Source: Alphaproteobacteria bacterium (lineage in GTDB: Bacteria; Pseudomonadota; Alphaproteobacteria; JAEULC01). Taken from it: 64,000 bases of DNA. Positions 1 through 9,291 of this stretch are shown piece after piece. The first letter of the stretch is position 1, and every line of letters starts with the position of its first letter. Location: the NCBI GenBank assembly GCA_020846275.1, contig JADLEG010000100.1, positions 48,699-112,698 on the forward strand, in the 5' to 3' direction. The translations under genes and the position numbers were made by a program. Under the pieces are notes generated by a model. It saw nothing but the letters and a program-made list of their open reading frames with translations. It made no database searches and was not told the DNA's origin.

Positions 1-116
1 TCGCCGAGATCGACGCCGCCAACGGCCGCCTGCCCGGCCCCGCCCGCGCGGCGAACCTCTCCAGCGCGCTGCGCGTGCACGTGCTGGAACAGGCGCGCGC
101 CGGCGCGCTGGGCTGA
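1..116 (+). CDS. C-terminal end of an unidentified protein (partial)
   Basis: A plus-strand reading frame enters from the left edge and ends at a TGA. The last 37 residues are visible and end in VHVLEQARAGALG. Codon use is strongly GC-biased in the third position like the neighbouring genes, so this is probably the real end of a gene. The fragment is too short to assign to a family. It converges on the AsmA-like gene, with only a few bases between the two stop codons. Confidence 0.45.
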   Translation, partial: AEIDAANGRLPGPARAANLSSALRVHVLEQARAGALG

Positions 117-122
117 ACCGCG

Positions 123-3100
123 CTACTGCGCTTTCGGCTTGAGGAGCTGCTGCAACAATTGCTGCGGGTCGAGCTTTTGCGCGGGCGGCGCGGCCTGGCC
201 GGGAGCCGGCGCGGCCGGCGCCGGCTGTCCGCCGAGCACGCCCTTCAAGAGATCGGCCGGATTGGCCTGCCCGCCCTCGCCCGTCGCCTGGCCGGGGTTG
301 AGCTGGCGGATGATGAACTTGGTCGCATTGCCCAGCACGTGCTGCTTCAGCGCATCCGAGTCCACATGGGCCACGGGATTGTCGATCGGGCCCACCGCCG
401 TCAGGATCACCGGCGGCGTCTTGGCATGCTCGGTCAGCGTCACGTCGAGCCGCGCGTTCATCGTGTAGGACGGGAAATCGAGGTTGTAGCCGCCCCGCCC
501 GTCCATCGCGTCGGCCTTGACCATCAGGTTCCCGCTCGACACCAGCCCGGCCTTGGCCTCGTTCGACGAGTTGATGAGCTGGAAGCGCGTGCGCCCGCCG
601 CTGGTCGTCTGGGTCAGCACGGAAGCGATATCCAGCACGTTGTTCAGACTCTTCAGCGTGTTGCTCAGCTTGGCCATGTCGATGCCCTCGATCACGCCGT
701 TGGTCGCCTGGAACCCGCCGGTCCCGGCCAGCGTCTGCACCATCTCGGCCTCGCTGCGGCCGGTGGCGTTGTAGTTGAGGTCGGCATCGAACAGCCCCTC
801 GATCAGCTCGATCCGGCCGAAGGCGAGAAACCACTTGCGGCCGGTCTGGTGCGCCTTCGCCGCCTGGGCTGCCTTGGCGATGTTGAGGCCGCGCACCTGC
901 ATCTGCATCGACAGGTTGGGCGGCTCGGTCGCGGCAAGCTTGCCCAGGATCGTGATCTGGCCGTCATAGAGCGCGCCGCTCAGCCGCTCCAGCGTGGCGA
1001 CGCCGTTGGCGACGGCAAGCTTCACCTGCGGGTTCACCACCCGGTACGGCCCGTCGACGATCGCCTGCCCCGACAGCGCGACACTGGCGTCATAGGACTT
1101 GATCGTCGCGAGCAGCCGCAGCGGCTCCTTGGACCAGCGGGGATGCAGCGGCCGGGCCTGCGCCTGCGCCAGCTGGGTGTCGCCCAGCGACGCCGGCGAC
1201 AGCTCGGGGAAGAGCCGGTGCCAATAGGGCTCCAGGCTGCCGCGCTTCTGCGGGTCGGCCGACTGGAAGGCGTCGAGCAGGATGTCGCCGGTGGTCTGCA
1301 CCTGCAGGTCCAGCTTCGGCCGCGGCCCGTCCATCGTCATGACGCCCTGGCCGGTTACGCCGATATTGCCGAGCTGGCCATTGAGGTTGGCGATCTGCAC
1401 CCGTTTGCCGTCGCCGGTAAGCCGCACGTTGTCGAACTTCACGGGGCCCGGGATCGACCCCTCGGGCTTGTAGAAGGACGACAGCACGGTCATCAGGCTG
1501 GGCAGGTTGGCCGACGCCGTCATGTCGTATTTCGCCGAAGGCGTCGTCGCCTCGGTCACTGTTCCGGTCAGCGCGAGCGTGCCGCCGAAGGCCTGCGCCG
1601 TGCCCTGCTGCAGGGTCAGCGAGGGCGCGTCGGTCGAACCCTTGATCGAGCCCTTCGCCGTGAGCGTTTGCAGGTTCTGCGCCAGCGTGGGCGAGACGCC
1701 CGCGTTCGGGAAAGCCGCCAGCATCGGTCCGACCGCCAGGTTGGCGACGTCGAAGGTCAAATCGGCCTTGCGTGTCGGGTCCATCGCGTCGCTGACTTGG
1801 CCGTTCAGCGCCATCGTGCCGCCGAAGCCCTGCATCGCCAGGTTCTGCATGCCGACGCTGAGGTTGTCCATCCCGCCCTTCAGCGCCAGCCGGCCGTTCA
1901 CGGGACCGAGCTGCTGGGCGCCCTGGGCCGTGATCACGCCGGGCATGGCCGCGAGCAGCGGCCCGAGGGTGAAGTTCTGCATGTCGGCGGCAAGGTCGAG
2001 CTGCTTGCCCGACTGCACCACGTCGCCGTTGAGCTTGATCGATCCGCCCAGCCCGGTGAGCGCGGCGTCGCGCAGCGTGACCTTCTGCGCGTTGCCGACC
2101 GCCTTGCCCGTCAGCGTGATCCCGCCCAGCTTGTCCGCCGTCGCCATCAACTGCGGATCGGGATTGAACGCGACCAGCAGCGGCTTCAGGCTCGGCAGCT
2201 TCATGTTGATGCCGAGATCGACCGCCGGCGCGGGCGAGGCCATCTGGGTGATCGTCCCGGTCAGGCCGAGCTCGCCGCCGAAGGCGCGCAGCTCGGTCTC
2301 CTTCAGCGCGATGGCGTCCGCGCCGGTATTGGCGATCCGGCTCTTCAGCACGAAGGGGCCAAGCGCCTGGTTGCCCTGCTTCGCTTGCGCGCCGGCCAGC
2401 GCGCCCAGGACTGGGCCGAACTCGGGAAAACTGGCGTCGATCGCAAGATCGACCTTGGGCACGGCCTGGCCAAGCTGGTCCATGCTGCCGACGATCTTGC
2501 CCGCGCCGCCGAAGCCTTCCAGCGTCGTGTCGACCTTGAGCCCGTCCATCGTGCCGGCCACGGTGCCCTTGGCGTTGAGCTGGCCCAGCGCCTGCGTGGA
2601 CAGCGGCGAATCGTAGCCGCTGGCGAACTTCAGGAACCGCTTGGCGTCGGTCGCGCGCAGGTTGAAGGCGGTCGAGAAGGCCGGCGCCGTCGACATGCGC
2701 TCGACCACCAGCGTGAAAGCGGCCTGCGCACCCGCAAGGTCGCGCACCGTCGCCTCCTTGATCGCAAGGCGGCCGTTGACCAGCTCCACCGTCATCTTCA
2801 CGCCCTGGATCGGCGTGTCGCGATAGGTCAGGCTGTCGATGTCGGCCCCGAGGTTGAGGTCGAACGTATCGAGCGACCGCAGCCCCGTCGCGCCGCTTCC
2901 CGGCGCGGACGGCGCCTGGGCCATCCGCGCCGGCTTCGCCGCCGGGGCGACCGGCATGTAGGCGTCGAGGTTCAGCTTGTCGACGTTCGCCCGCACGGCC
3001 AGGGCCGGCCGGTCGCGCCATGCCATCGTCGCGCCGCCGGTCAGGCGCGAGTTGTCGATCGTCGCGTCCAGGTTGGCGATCTGCACGCTCGTCCCGTCGC

Positions 3101-4511
3101 TCTTGACGCCGGCCTTCATGTCGAAGCGGCCGAGCCGCTGCGGGGGAAGCGAGGACAGGTCCGTCCCCAGCCACTCCAGCAACGCGCGCAGATTGCCCGA
3201 ATGGGCCTCGATCCGCCCGTCCTGCATCGCCGGCGGCGGGCCGCCCAGCGGCAGCGGCAGGTTCGCCACCAGCACGTTCGACGCCGCCGGCAATTGCGCC
3301 GTGAGCTGCTTCACCACCGCCGCGCCGCCGACGATATCGACCTGAAGCCGCGCCTTCTGCATCGCCTGCCCGCGATAGGCGATGCCTTCGATGCCGATGT
3401 CGATCGCCGCCACCAGGTTCGGCGGGAATGGCGATGCGGAAGCCCCAGTGGGGGCACCGGCCGGCGGCGCGCCGGCGGGCGGCGTAGCCGGTGGCGTGGC
3501 CGGCGCGGCGCCTGCGGTGGCGCCCTGCGCCAGCAGCTTGTCGAGATCGAGCCGCCCGATATTGAGGGCGAGCTGGACCGTGGTCTTGTCGCTGAAGGCG
3601 AAGGCCAGCGCGCCTGCGCCGCGCGTCTCGCCAAGCGTGATGGCGATTTCGGGCGCGGTCACCTGCGTGGTCGTTCCCTTGACCGCGCCTTCCATCGTGA
3701 AGGGCTGCGCCGCCATCGGCGGCAGGGTGCCGCCGCCCGCGTTCACCGCGCGGGCCAGTTCGCCCAGGTTGGCGGCATTGACCGCGAACTTGCCGGCGAT
3801 AGCCGGCGACTGGCCGGCGGCCGCGGCGCCGGTCACGGTGCCGGTGAACTGGGCCTTCGCGCCCGCGCCTTCCATCACGAACGAGACATTGGCCGGCTTG
3901 CCGGGCTCGATCCGGCCGACCGACACGTCGAGCGCGGTCTGCACGCCCAGCGCGCGGGCCGTGCCCTTGGCGGCGAGCGGGCCGCCGAGCGAACCGGCGG
4001 AGCCGGTGAGGTTGAGCGCCTCGATGCGGCGCTGGCCGCCGGCCGCGTCGCGCAAGACGACGGTGCCGCTCTTGACCGACACGGCCTGCAGCGCGATGTC
4101 CATTCCGCCGCCGGAATCCCCCGGCTTGCCCTTGGGAAAGTCCAGGCTGGACCGTCCATCCTTCAGCGTCTCGATCGTCACCACCGGATCGACGATCGTG
4201 ACGCTCTGCACCTCGACCCGGCGCGACAGCAGCGGCATCAGTGCCACGCTGACCTCGACCGCCTTCACCCGCAGCATGTCGGGCTCGGCCGCGCCGGGGA
4301 TGTTCGCCACGCGCAGGTCGCTGAGCGTCGCCGTGGGCGGGAACAGCGAGAGGCCGACGTCGCCCACCCGCACCTCGCGCCCCGTGCTCTCCTTGACCGC
4401 CTGCAGTGCCGGCGCGAGCATCGAGCGCAGGTCGATGAAGTGCGGCGCCAGCAGCGCCACGGCGACGAGGACGAAAACGAGACCGACGATGCCGTACAGG
4501 ATTTTGCGCAC
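123..4511 (-). CDS. AsmA family protein, very large (1462 aa)
   Basis: An envelope protein of the AsmA/TamB-like superfamily. Members have an N-terminal membrane anchor and a long beta-rich groove, and are implicated in phospholipid transport to, or assembly of, the outer membrane. One transmembrane segment lies at about residues 5-25 (GIVGLVFVLVAVALLAP). It is followed by the typical AsmA N-terminal region with GREVRVGDVGLSLFPP and LRVANIPGA. The middle has at least four degenerate copies of a roughly 90-residue unit containing a GG-x-L-x-L-x-G signature (FGGELGLTGT, LGGSIKLNGD, FGGTMALNGQ, FGGTLALTGT). An Ala/Pro-rich linker lies near residue 330 and a Gln/Pro-rich tail closes the protein. 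It is longer than E. coli AsmA (about 617 aa) and nearer TamB in size. Transcribed alone; the family call is firm, the substrate unknown. Confidence 0.88.
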   Translation of the reverse strand: MRKILYGIVGLVFVLVAVALLAPHFIDLRSMLAPALQAVKESTGREVRVGDVGLSLFPPTATLSDLRVANIPGAAEPDMLRVKAVEVSVALMPLLSRRVEVQSVTIVDPVVTIETLKDGRSSLDFPKGKPGDSGGGMDIALQAVSVKSGTVVLRDAAGGQRRIEALNLTGSAGSLGGPLAAKGTARALGVQTALDVSVGRIEPGKPANVSFVMEGAGAKAQFTGTVTGAAAAGQSPAIAGKFAVNAANLGELARAVNAGGGTLPPMAAQPFTMEGAVKGTTTQVTAPEIAITLGETRGAGALAFAFSDKTTVQLALNIGRLDLDKLLAQGATAGAAPATPPATPPAGAPPAGAPTGASASPFPPNLVAAIDIGIEGIAYRGQAMQKARLQVDIVGGAAVVKQLTAQLPAASNVLVANLPLPLGGPPPAMQDGRIEAHSGNLRALLEWLGTDLSSLPPQRLGRFDMKAGVKSDGTSVQIANLDATIDNSRLTGGATMAWRDRPALAVRANVDKLNLDAYMPVAPAAKPARMAQAPSAPGSGATGLRSLDTFDLNLGADIDSLTYRDTPIQGVKMTVELVNGRLAIKEATVRDLAGAQAAFTLVVERMSTAPAFSTAFNLRATDAKRFLKFASGYDSPLSTQALGQLNAKGTVAGTMDGLKVDTTLEGFGGAGKIVGSMDQLGQAVPKVDLAIDASFPEFGPVLGALAGAQAKQGNQALGPFVLKSRIANTGADAIALKETELRAFGGELGLTGTITQMASPAPAVDLGINMKLPSLKPLLVAFNPDPQLMATADKLGGITLTGKAVGNAQKVTLRDAALTGLGGSIKLNGDVVQSGKQLDLAADMQNFTLGPLLAAMPGVITAQGAQQLGPVNGRLALKGGMDNLSVGMQNLAMQGFGGTMALNGQVSDAMDPTRKADLTFDVANLAVGPMLAAFPNAGVSPTLAQNLQTLTAKGSIKGSTDAPSLTLQQGTAQAFGGTLALTGTVTEATTPSAKYDMTASANLPSLMTVLSSFYKPEGSIPGPVKFDNVRLTGDGKRVQIANLNGQLGNIGVTGQGVMTMDGPRPKLDLQVQTTGDILLDAFQSADPQKRGSLEPYWHRLFPELSPASLGDTQLAQAQARPLHPRWSKEPLRLLATIKSYDASVALSGQAIVDGPYRVVNPQVKLAVANGVATLERLSGALYDGQITILGKLAATEPPNLSMQMQVRGLNIAKAAQAAKAHQTGRKWFLAFGRIELIEGLFDADLNYNATGRSEAEMVQTLAGTGGFQATNGVIEGIDMAKLSNTLKSLNNVLDIASVLTQTTSGGRTRFQLINSSNEAKAGLVSSGNLMVKADAMDGRGGYNLDFPSYTMNARLDVTLTEHAKTPPVILTAVGPIDNPVAHVDSDALKQHVLGNATKFIIRQLNPGQATGEGGQANPADLLKGVLGGQPAPAAPAPGQAAPPAQKLDPQQLLQQLLKPKAQ

Positions 4512-4696
4512 GACCGATTTCCTCCCTGGCCTCCGGCGCGGTGCCCGGTCCCCGTCCTGGGTCCGTCCGGTCGACTGGTCGTTTCTCGAAGGGTTGAACC
4601 CTACGTCATTTGAGATAAGCTAGAAAGTGGCGGACGCAGTAAAGAACGGGTGAGCAAGCGTCGGCGTTGCGTATCGACGTGCTCGCGAGGATCGTT

Positions 4697-4888
4697 ATGG
4701 GCGACGTGGTCAACCTGAACAGTTTCCGCAAGCGCCGGGATCGCCAGCAGGCTGACCGCACGGCCGCCGAGAACCGCGTGCGATTCGGACGCACCGGCGC
4801 CGAGAAGGCCGCGATTCGCCGCGAAGGCGAACGCGACAAGAAGGACCTCGAGGGCAAGCGGCTCAACGACGACAGTACAACTACCTAG
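4697..4888 (+). CDS. DUF4169 family small basic protein
   Basis: A 63-residue, highly charged protein beginning MGDVVNLNSFRKRRDRQ, the hallmark start of DUF4169 proteins found across Alphaproteobacteria. The function of the family is not known. The rest is rich in Arg, Lys, Glu and Ala and should be largely helical, with no membrane segment or signal peptide. I chose the ATG that gives the family start; a GAGG Shine-Dalgarno lies a few bases upstream, and an upstream in-frame ATG would add ten unrelated residues. It is divergent from the AsmA-like gene, with about 185 bp between them that holds a short palindrome (AGGGTT-G-AACCCT). Confidence 0.8.
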   Translation: MGDVVNLNSFRKRRDRQQADRTAAENRVRFGRTGAEKAAIRREGERDKKDLEGKRLNDDSTTT

Positions 4889-4920
4889 CCCTGCGCGCCG
4901 CTGCCCCGCGCTCCTGCTCC

Positions 4921-5310
4921 TCAAACCACATAGACGCGTGCCGCGTGCCCGGTAGCGGCGGCGACACGCCGATCCCGCGTGAGAAGCGGAACGTCAAGCG
5001 CTTCTGCCAGCGCCACGTAGGCCGCGTCGTAGGCCGTCAGGTTGCCCCGCAATTCCCAAACGCGCTGCAGCAATTGAGCATGCGGATACCGCAGCAGCGG
5101 ATAGGCGACAAGATCGGCCAGTGCGGCCTTGCCGCGCTCCTCGTCAATGATCCCGGCGGAAACAAAGCGGCGCAAGACCTGCGTCACCTCGATGTCCAAC
5201 AGGTGCGGCGCCTGCAGCGTCGCCCGCGCCTCGCCAATGCGCGCCTCCACCGCCGCGGCCGCGGGCATGCGCAGGAGCACTTCGATCAACGCCGAGGCGT
5301 CGAGGACCAT
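4921..5310 (-). CDS. PIN-domain toxin (VapC/FitB type)
   Basis: A 129-residue PIN-domain ribonuclease, the toxin half of a type II toxin-antitoxin pair. The acidic metal-binding residues sit where expected: D4 in MVLDASALIE, E41 in LLDIEVTQVL, D95 in TAYDAAYVALAE and D113 in LLTRDRR. The length is normal for the family. Known family members cleave specific RNAs, often tRNA or rRNA. Its ATG overlaps the antitoxin stop in a TAATG arrangement, so translation of the two is coupled. With all four acidic positions intact the toxin is probably active. Confidence 0.9.
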   Translation of the reverse strand: MVLDASALIEVLLRMPAAAAVEARIGEARATLQAPHLLDIEVTQVLRRFVSAGIIDEERGKAALADLVAYPLLRYPHAQLLQRVWELRGNLTAYDAAYVALAEALDVPLLTRDRRVAAATGHAARVYVV

Positions 5311-5540
5311 TACCGGCGATCGCGCTCATCGCGGACGGCGTCGGCGGCCGAAATGCTCGAAATCACTTTCGACCGCGTTTCCAGGCGGGCGCGCATCTCG
5401 TCCAATGTCGGTCGCTCCGCCACCTCGCGCAATTCGCTCAGCAGGTAGTCGGACAACGACATGCCGGCGAGGGCCGCGCGCGACTTCAAGCGCCGATGCA
5501 GCGACTCGGGCACGTTTCGAATCTGGATCATTACGGACAT
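5310..5540 (-). CDS. FitA-like ribbon-helix-helix antitoxin
   Basis: A 76-residue antitoxin. It opens with a ribbon-helix-helix segment (MIQIRNVPESLHRRLKSRAA, then GMSLSDYLLSEL), which matches the FitA/VapB DNA-binding fold, where the Asn-Val-Pro turn and the GMSLSDYL helix are characteristic. The C-terminal 30 residues would wrap around the toxin. I chose the ATG giving MSVMIQIRNVP; an upstream in-frame ATG would add ten unlikely residues and would lie inside the operator. By family precedent it neutralises the downstream PIN toxin and represses its own promoter. Confidence 0.87.
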   Translation of the reverse strand: MSVMIQIRNVPESLHRRLKSRAALAGMSLSDYLLSELREVAERPTLDEMRARLETRSKVISSISAADAVRDERDRR

Positions 5541-5573
5541 GTCATTAACATGATCACATGTGGAAAACATGTC
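5536..5573. promoter_or_regulatory. Four-box ACATGT operator upstream of the antitoxin
   Basis: Three ACATGT hexamers (at 5537, 5556 and 5567) and one ACATGA (at 5548) are spaced 11, 8 and 11 bases apart, and the outer boxes make GACATGT...ACATGTC an inverted repeat. ACATGT is itself palindromic. The cluster overlaps the antitoxin start codon and fills most of the 56-bp gap behind deoB, where the toxin-antitoxin promoter must be. This fits cooperative binding by a ribbon-helix-helix antitoxin; binding is inferred, the repeats are seen directly. Confidence 0.6.
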
Positions 5574-5596
5574 AAGGCAATTGGACGCGTTGTGTC

Positions 5597-6796
5597 CTAC
5601 CAGAACGCCCGCCCATGCGGCAGCGACGGAAGGCCGAGGTGCCCCGCCAGGGTCTGCCCGATATCCGCGAAACTGTCGCGCCGGCCGACCGGGCCCGGCC
5701 GCGCGGCCGGACCGAAGGCGATGACCGGCACGTACTCGCGCGTGTGGTCCGTGCCTTCCCAGGTTGGATCGCAGCCATGGTCGGCGGTGATGATGGCCAG
5801 ATCGCCGGGTCGTAGCGCCCTTTCAAGCGCGGGCAACGCGCGGTCGAATTCCTCCAGCGCGGCCGCATAGCCCGCGACGTCGCGGCGATGGCCGAAGAGC
5901 GTGTCGAAATCGACGAAGTTGGTGAACACCAGCGCCCCATCGGGCGCCTCTAGCGCCGCGTCCATCGTCGCCTGCATCAGCGCCGCGTTGCCGTCGGCCT
6001 TCACCTTTCGCGTGATGCCCTGGGCCGCGAAGATGTCCGACACCTTGCCCACCGACAGCACTTCGCGCCCCGCCGCTTTCAACCGATCGAGCAGCGTGGG
6101 CTCGGGCGGCGGCGTGGCGTAGTCGCGGCGGTTGCCCGTGCGCCTAAATGCGTTCGGCTCCCCGACAAAAGGCCGGGCGATCACCCGGCCGATGTTCCAG
6201 CGGTCGACCAGCTTTCGCGCGACGAGGCAGACATCGTAAAGCCGCTCCAGCCCGAAATGCCGCTCGTGCGCGGCGATCTGGAACACGCTGTCGGCCGAGG
6301 TGTAGACGATCGGCCTGCCGGTCGCGACATGCTCGGCGCCCAGCTCCTCGATGATCTGCGTGCCCGAGGCATGGCGATCGCCCAGAAGCCCGGGTAGATT
6401 CGCCTCGCGAATCAGCGCCTGGGTCAGCTCGGCCGGGAAGCAGGGCCGGGTCTTCGGGAAATAGCCCCAGTCCGTCAGGACCGGCACGCCCGCCATCTCC
6501 CAATGCCCGCTCGGCGTGTCCTTGCCCTTGCTCCGTTCCGCCGCCGCGCCATAGCAGGCGCTCGGCGCCACGCCCGTCTCGCCCCTGGCGACACCGGCAG
6601 CCGCGGCCAGCCCAAGCCGGTCGAGGTTCGGCACGACGAGTGCCCCTTGCCGCAGCCCCGCCCTATCCGCCCGCCCCGCCGCGCAGGCCGCGCGAATATG
6701 GCCATGCGTGTCCGCCCCGGCATCGCCGAACCGCGCCGCGTCGGGCGCCGATCCGATGCCGAAGGAATCCATGACCAGGATGAAGCCGCGGGGCAT
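5597..6796 (-). CDS. deoB: Phosphopentomutase
   Basis: Interconverts (deoxy)ribose-1-phosphate and (deoxy)ribose-5-phosphate, feeding the sugar of salvaged nucleosides into central metabolism. It belongs to the alkaline-phosphatase superfamily. Metal-site motifs are visible: [13 protein letters not shown] at residues 9-20, [15 protein letters not shown] at 292-306, and [10 protein letters not shown] followed by DHTRE near 336-354. The segment [10 protein letters not shown] at 91-100 and [14 protein letters not shown] at 165-178, which carries the phosphorylated hydroxyl residue, are also typical. The 399-residue length is normal for bacterial DeoB. It is the last gene of the cdd-deoA-deoB operon, 8 bp behind deoA. 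Confidence 0.95.
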   Translation of the reverse strand: MPRGFILVMDSFGIGSAPDAARFGDAGADTHGHIRAACAAGRADRAGLRQGALVVPNLDRLGLAAAAGVARGETGVAPSACYGAAAERSKGKDTPSGHWEMAGVPVLTDWGYFPKTRPCFPAELTQALIREANLPGLLGDRHASGTQIIEELGAEHVATGRPIVYTSADSVFQIAAHERHFGLERLYDVCLVARKLVDRWNIGRVIARPFVGEPNAFRRTGNRRDYATPPPEPTLLDRLKAAGREVLSVGKVSDIFAAQGITRKVKADGNAALMQATMDAALEAPDGALVFTNFVDFDTLFGHRRDVAGYAAALEEFDRALPALERALRPGDLAIITADHGCDPTWEGTDHTREYVPVIAFGPAARPGPVGRRDSFADIGQTLAGHLGLPSLPHGRAFW

Positions 6797-6804
6797 GGAC
6801 CCTC

Positions 6805-8127
6805 CTACCCCTTGATCCGCGCGCGCACGACGGGGGACGATACCGGCGGGTCGTCGCCGACCTGGATCGCGGTCGCGAGGTCGGCGGCGGCCATGCGCGC
6901 GTCGTCCTCGCTGCGGGCGTGGATCATCGCCAGCGGCCGGTCTGGCCCCACTTTCTCGCCGACGCCGGCGACGCTGGCCAGGCCGACGGCAGGGTCGATC
7001 CGGTCGTCGGCGCGCCGCCGCCCGCCGCCGAGCGACAGCACGACCAGCCCGACCGCGCGCACGTCCATCCCGACAACGAAGCCCGGCCGGCTTGGCTTTG
7101 CTTCGAAGCGCACCGGTGCGCGGGGAAGGTGCAGCTCGGGCCGCTCGACGATGTCGTTCGGCCCGCCCAGGGCGGCGACCATGCGTTGGAACCGCTCGGC
7201 AGCCGCCCCGCTCACCAATGCCTGCTTAACCTTCGCCTTGGCCTCGGCCTGGTCCTTCGCCAGTCGGCCGAGCAGCAGCATCTCGACCGCCAGCGCGCGC
7301 GTCACGGTCATCAGCCGCTCCTCGCCGTCGCCGCGCTTCAGCGCCTCGACCGCTTCCAGCACCTCCAGCGCATTGCCGGCCGTGCGCCCCAGCACCTGGT
7401 TCATGTCGCTGAGAATGGCGGCGCTGGCGAGCCCGGCGCCGCGCGCCACCGTGGCGATCGACTGGGCCAGGGCCTCGGCATGCTCGTAGACCGGCATGAA
7501 GGCGCCCGAGCCGAACTTCACGTCCATCATCAGGCCCTCGAGCCCGGCCGCGATCTTCTTCGCCAGGATCGAGGCGGTGATCAACGGGATCGATTCGACC
7601 GTCGCGGTAACGTCGCGGATTGCATAGAGGCGCCGGTCGGCCGGCGCCAGGTCCGCGGTCTGCCCGATGATCGCGGCCCCCGCCTCGCGCACCACGCGCT
7701 GGAAGGTCGGGATATCGGGGCGCGAGTTGTAGCCGGGGATGGTGTCCAGCTTGTCCAGCGTGCCGCCGGTGTGGCCGAGGCCGCGGCCGGAGATCATCGG
7801 CACGAACCCGCCGCAGGCCGCCACGATCGGGGCGAGGATCAGGCTGACCTTGTCGCCCACCCCGCCCGAGGAATGCTTGTCCAGGATCGGCCCGGGCAAG
7901 GCGAGCGGCTTCCAATCGATCGTCCGGCCCGAGCGGGCCATGGCCATGGTCAGCGCCACCCGCTCGGCCATCGACAGGCCGCGGAAGAACACCGCCATGG
8001 CGAAGGCGCCGATCTGGGCCTTGGCGATCGTGCCATCGACGATGCCCCGGACCATGAATCGAATTTCGTCCTCGCCGAGCGGCGCGCCGTCGCGCTTCTT
8101 GCGGATGATTTCCTGGGGCAACAACAT
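6805..8127 (-). CDS. deoA: Thymidine phosphorylase
   Basis: Phosphorolyses thymidine or deoxyuridine to the free base and deoxyribose-1-phosphate, which DeoB then uses. It belongs to the anthranilate-phosphoribosyltransferase-like (NP-II) fold. Family motifs are intact: [11 protein letters not shown] at residues 84-94, the glycine-rich [18 protein letters not shown] at 111-128, and a C-terminal pyrimidine-phosphorylase domain. The 440-residue length matches bacterial DeoA. The gene sits 7 bp behind cdd and 8 bp ahead of deoB, so the operon converts cytidine-type nucleosides through uridine-type ones to base and pentose phosphate. Confidence 0.95.
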   Translation of the reverse strand: MLLPQEIIRKKRDGAPLGEDEIRFMVRGIVDGTIAKAQIGAFAMAVFFRGLSMAERVALTMAMARSGRTIDWKPLALPGPILDKHSSGGVGDKVSLILAPIVAACGGFVPMISGRGLGHTGGTLDKLDTIPGYNSRPDIPTFQRVVREAGAAIIGQTADLAPADRRLYAIRDVTATVESIPLITASILAKKIAAGLEGLMMDVKFGSGAFMPVYEHAEALAQSIATVARGAGLASAAILSDMNQVLGRTAGNALEVLEAVEALKRGDGEERLMTVTRALAVEMLLLGRLAKDQAEAKAKVKQALVSGAAAERFQRMVAALGGPNDIVERPELHLPRAPVRFEAKPSRPGFVVGMDVRAVGLVVLSLGGGRRRADDRIDPAVGLASVAGVGEKVGPDRPLAMIHARSEDDARMAAADLATAIQVGDDPPVSSPVVRARIKG

Positions 8128-8134
8128 GTTGAGG

Positions 8135-8545
8135 CTACTTCTTCAGGTGATCCGGGCCGAAAGAAAGCGGCAGCAACTCGCCGAGGGTGACGGTTCGGCT
8201 GATGCGGTTGGAATCGCCCAGGTGGACCGGCGTGTCGTCGCGCGCGAACTCGCGCAGGCGCTGGCGGCAGCCGCCGCAGGGCGTCACCAGGCCCGGCCCG
8301 TCGGCCACGACCACGCATTCCAGGATGCGCCGGTCGCCGGCGGCGACCATCGCGCCGATGGCGCTGGCCTCGGCGCACTGGCCCTGGGGATAGGCGGCGT
8401 TCTCGACATTGCAGCCCGCGAACAGCCGGCCGCTTTCGCCCCTGAGGCAGGCGCCCACCTTGAACCCCGAATAGGGGGCATGGGCATTGGCGCGCGCCGC
8501 CAGCGCCTGGGCCAGCATGGCGGCAAGGGTAGCTTGGTCGCTCAT
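8135..8545 (-). CDS. cdd: Cytidine deaminase
   Basis: Deaminates cytidine and deoxycytidine to uridine and deoxyuridine, the first step of the operon. It is the short tetrameric class (136 aa). The zinc site and catalytic glutamate are seen as QCAEASAI (C57, E59) and PCGGCRQ (C90, C93). The substrate-binding FAGCNVENAAYPQGQ precedes them. First gene of a tight three-gene operon with deoA and deoB; its promoter must lie in the 86-bp gap shared with the divergent dienelactone hydrolase gene. Confidence 0.95.
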   Translation of the reverse strand: MSDQATLAAMLAQALAARANAHAPYSGFKVGACLRGESGRLFAGCNVENAAYPQGQCAEASAIGAMVAAGDRRILECVVVADGPGLVTPCGGCRQRLREFARDDTPVHLGDSNRISRTVTLGELLPLSFGPDHLKK

Positions 8546-8631
8546 CCAGCCAATGTGCCGGCCCCGCCCCCCTTTGCCAAGGCCGCGCGCGCCGGGTAAA
8601 CCTTGGTCGGGATTGCGGGGAGAGGGCTGCC

Positions 8632-9291
8632 ATGGACATCACGCTGACCGCTGCCGATGGGCACAAGCTGGCCGCCTACCGGACGGACCCGAAAGGCAAG
8701 CCCAGGGGCGCTATCGTGGTGATCCAGGAGATCTTCGGCGTGAACAGCCATATGCGCCGGACGACCGACGGCTTCGCCGCCGACGGGTATGTCGCCGTCT
8801 GCCCCGCGCTGTTCGACCGGGTCGAGCGCGGCGTCGAACTCGGCTACGGGCCGGAGGACGTCGCCCGCGGGCGCGACATCCGCCTGAAGATCGGCTGGCC
8901 CCAGGTCCTGGCCGACATGGACGCCGCCATCAAGGAGGCGGCCAAGTCCGGCAAGGTTGGCGTCGTCGGGTATTGCTGGGGCGGCTCGGTCGCCTGGCGC
9001 GCGGCGACGCATTTCCCGATAGCAGCCTCGTCCGGCTACTACGGCGGCATGGTCGCCGAGTTCGCGGCCGAGAAGCCGAAATGCCCGACGATCCTGCATT
9101 TCGGCGAGAAGGACCAGGGCATCCCGCTGTCCCATGTGGACACGGTCAAGAAGCACCATCCCGACCTGCCCTGCTACATCTACCCCGCCGACCACGGCTT
9201 CAACTGCGACGACCGCAAGCAGTACGACCCGGCATCGGCGAAACTGGCGCGCGAACGAACGCTTGAACTATTCCGCCGCCATGTCGGCTGA
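8632..9291 (+). CDS. Dienelactone hydrolase family protein
   Basis: A 219-residue cytosolic alpha/beta hydrolase of the dienelactone hydrolase family. The nucleophile elbow is GYCWGG with Cys at 115, the acid is D161 in GEKDQGIP, the base is H188 in PADHGFNCDDR, and E33 of IQEIFGVN is the conserved glutamate that positions the cysteine. Classical members open dienelactones in chlorocatechol degradation, but many are general carboxylesterases and no catechol-pathway gene is nearby. It is divergent from cdd and its last codons overlap the ABC ATPase gene downstream, so the two are probably co-transcribed. Confidence 0.9.
   Translation: MDITLTAADGHKLAAYRTDPKGKPRGAIVVIQEIFGVNSHMRRTTDGFAADGYVAVCPALFDRVERGVELGYGPEDVARGRDIRLKIGWPQVLADMDAAIKEAAKSGKVGVVGYCWGGSVAWRAATHFPIAASSGYYGGMVAEFAAEKPKCPTILHFGEKDQGIPLSHVDTVKKHHPDLPCYIYPADHGFNCDDRKQYDPASAKLARERTLELFRRHVG

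Noticed and set aside
159..4613. A 1484-codon open frame opposite the AsmA gene
   Set aside because: It is a shadow caused by high G+C in the coding strand; its product is Arg/His/Leu-rich with no domain, while the opposite strand gives an AsmA protein.
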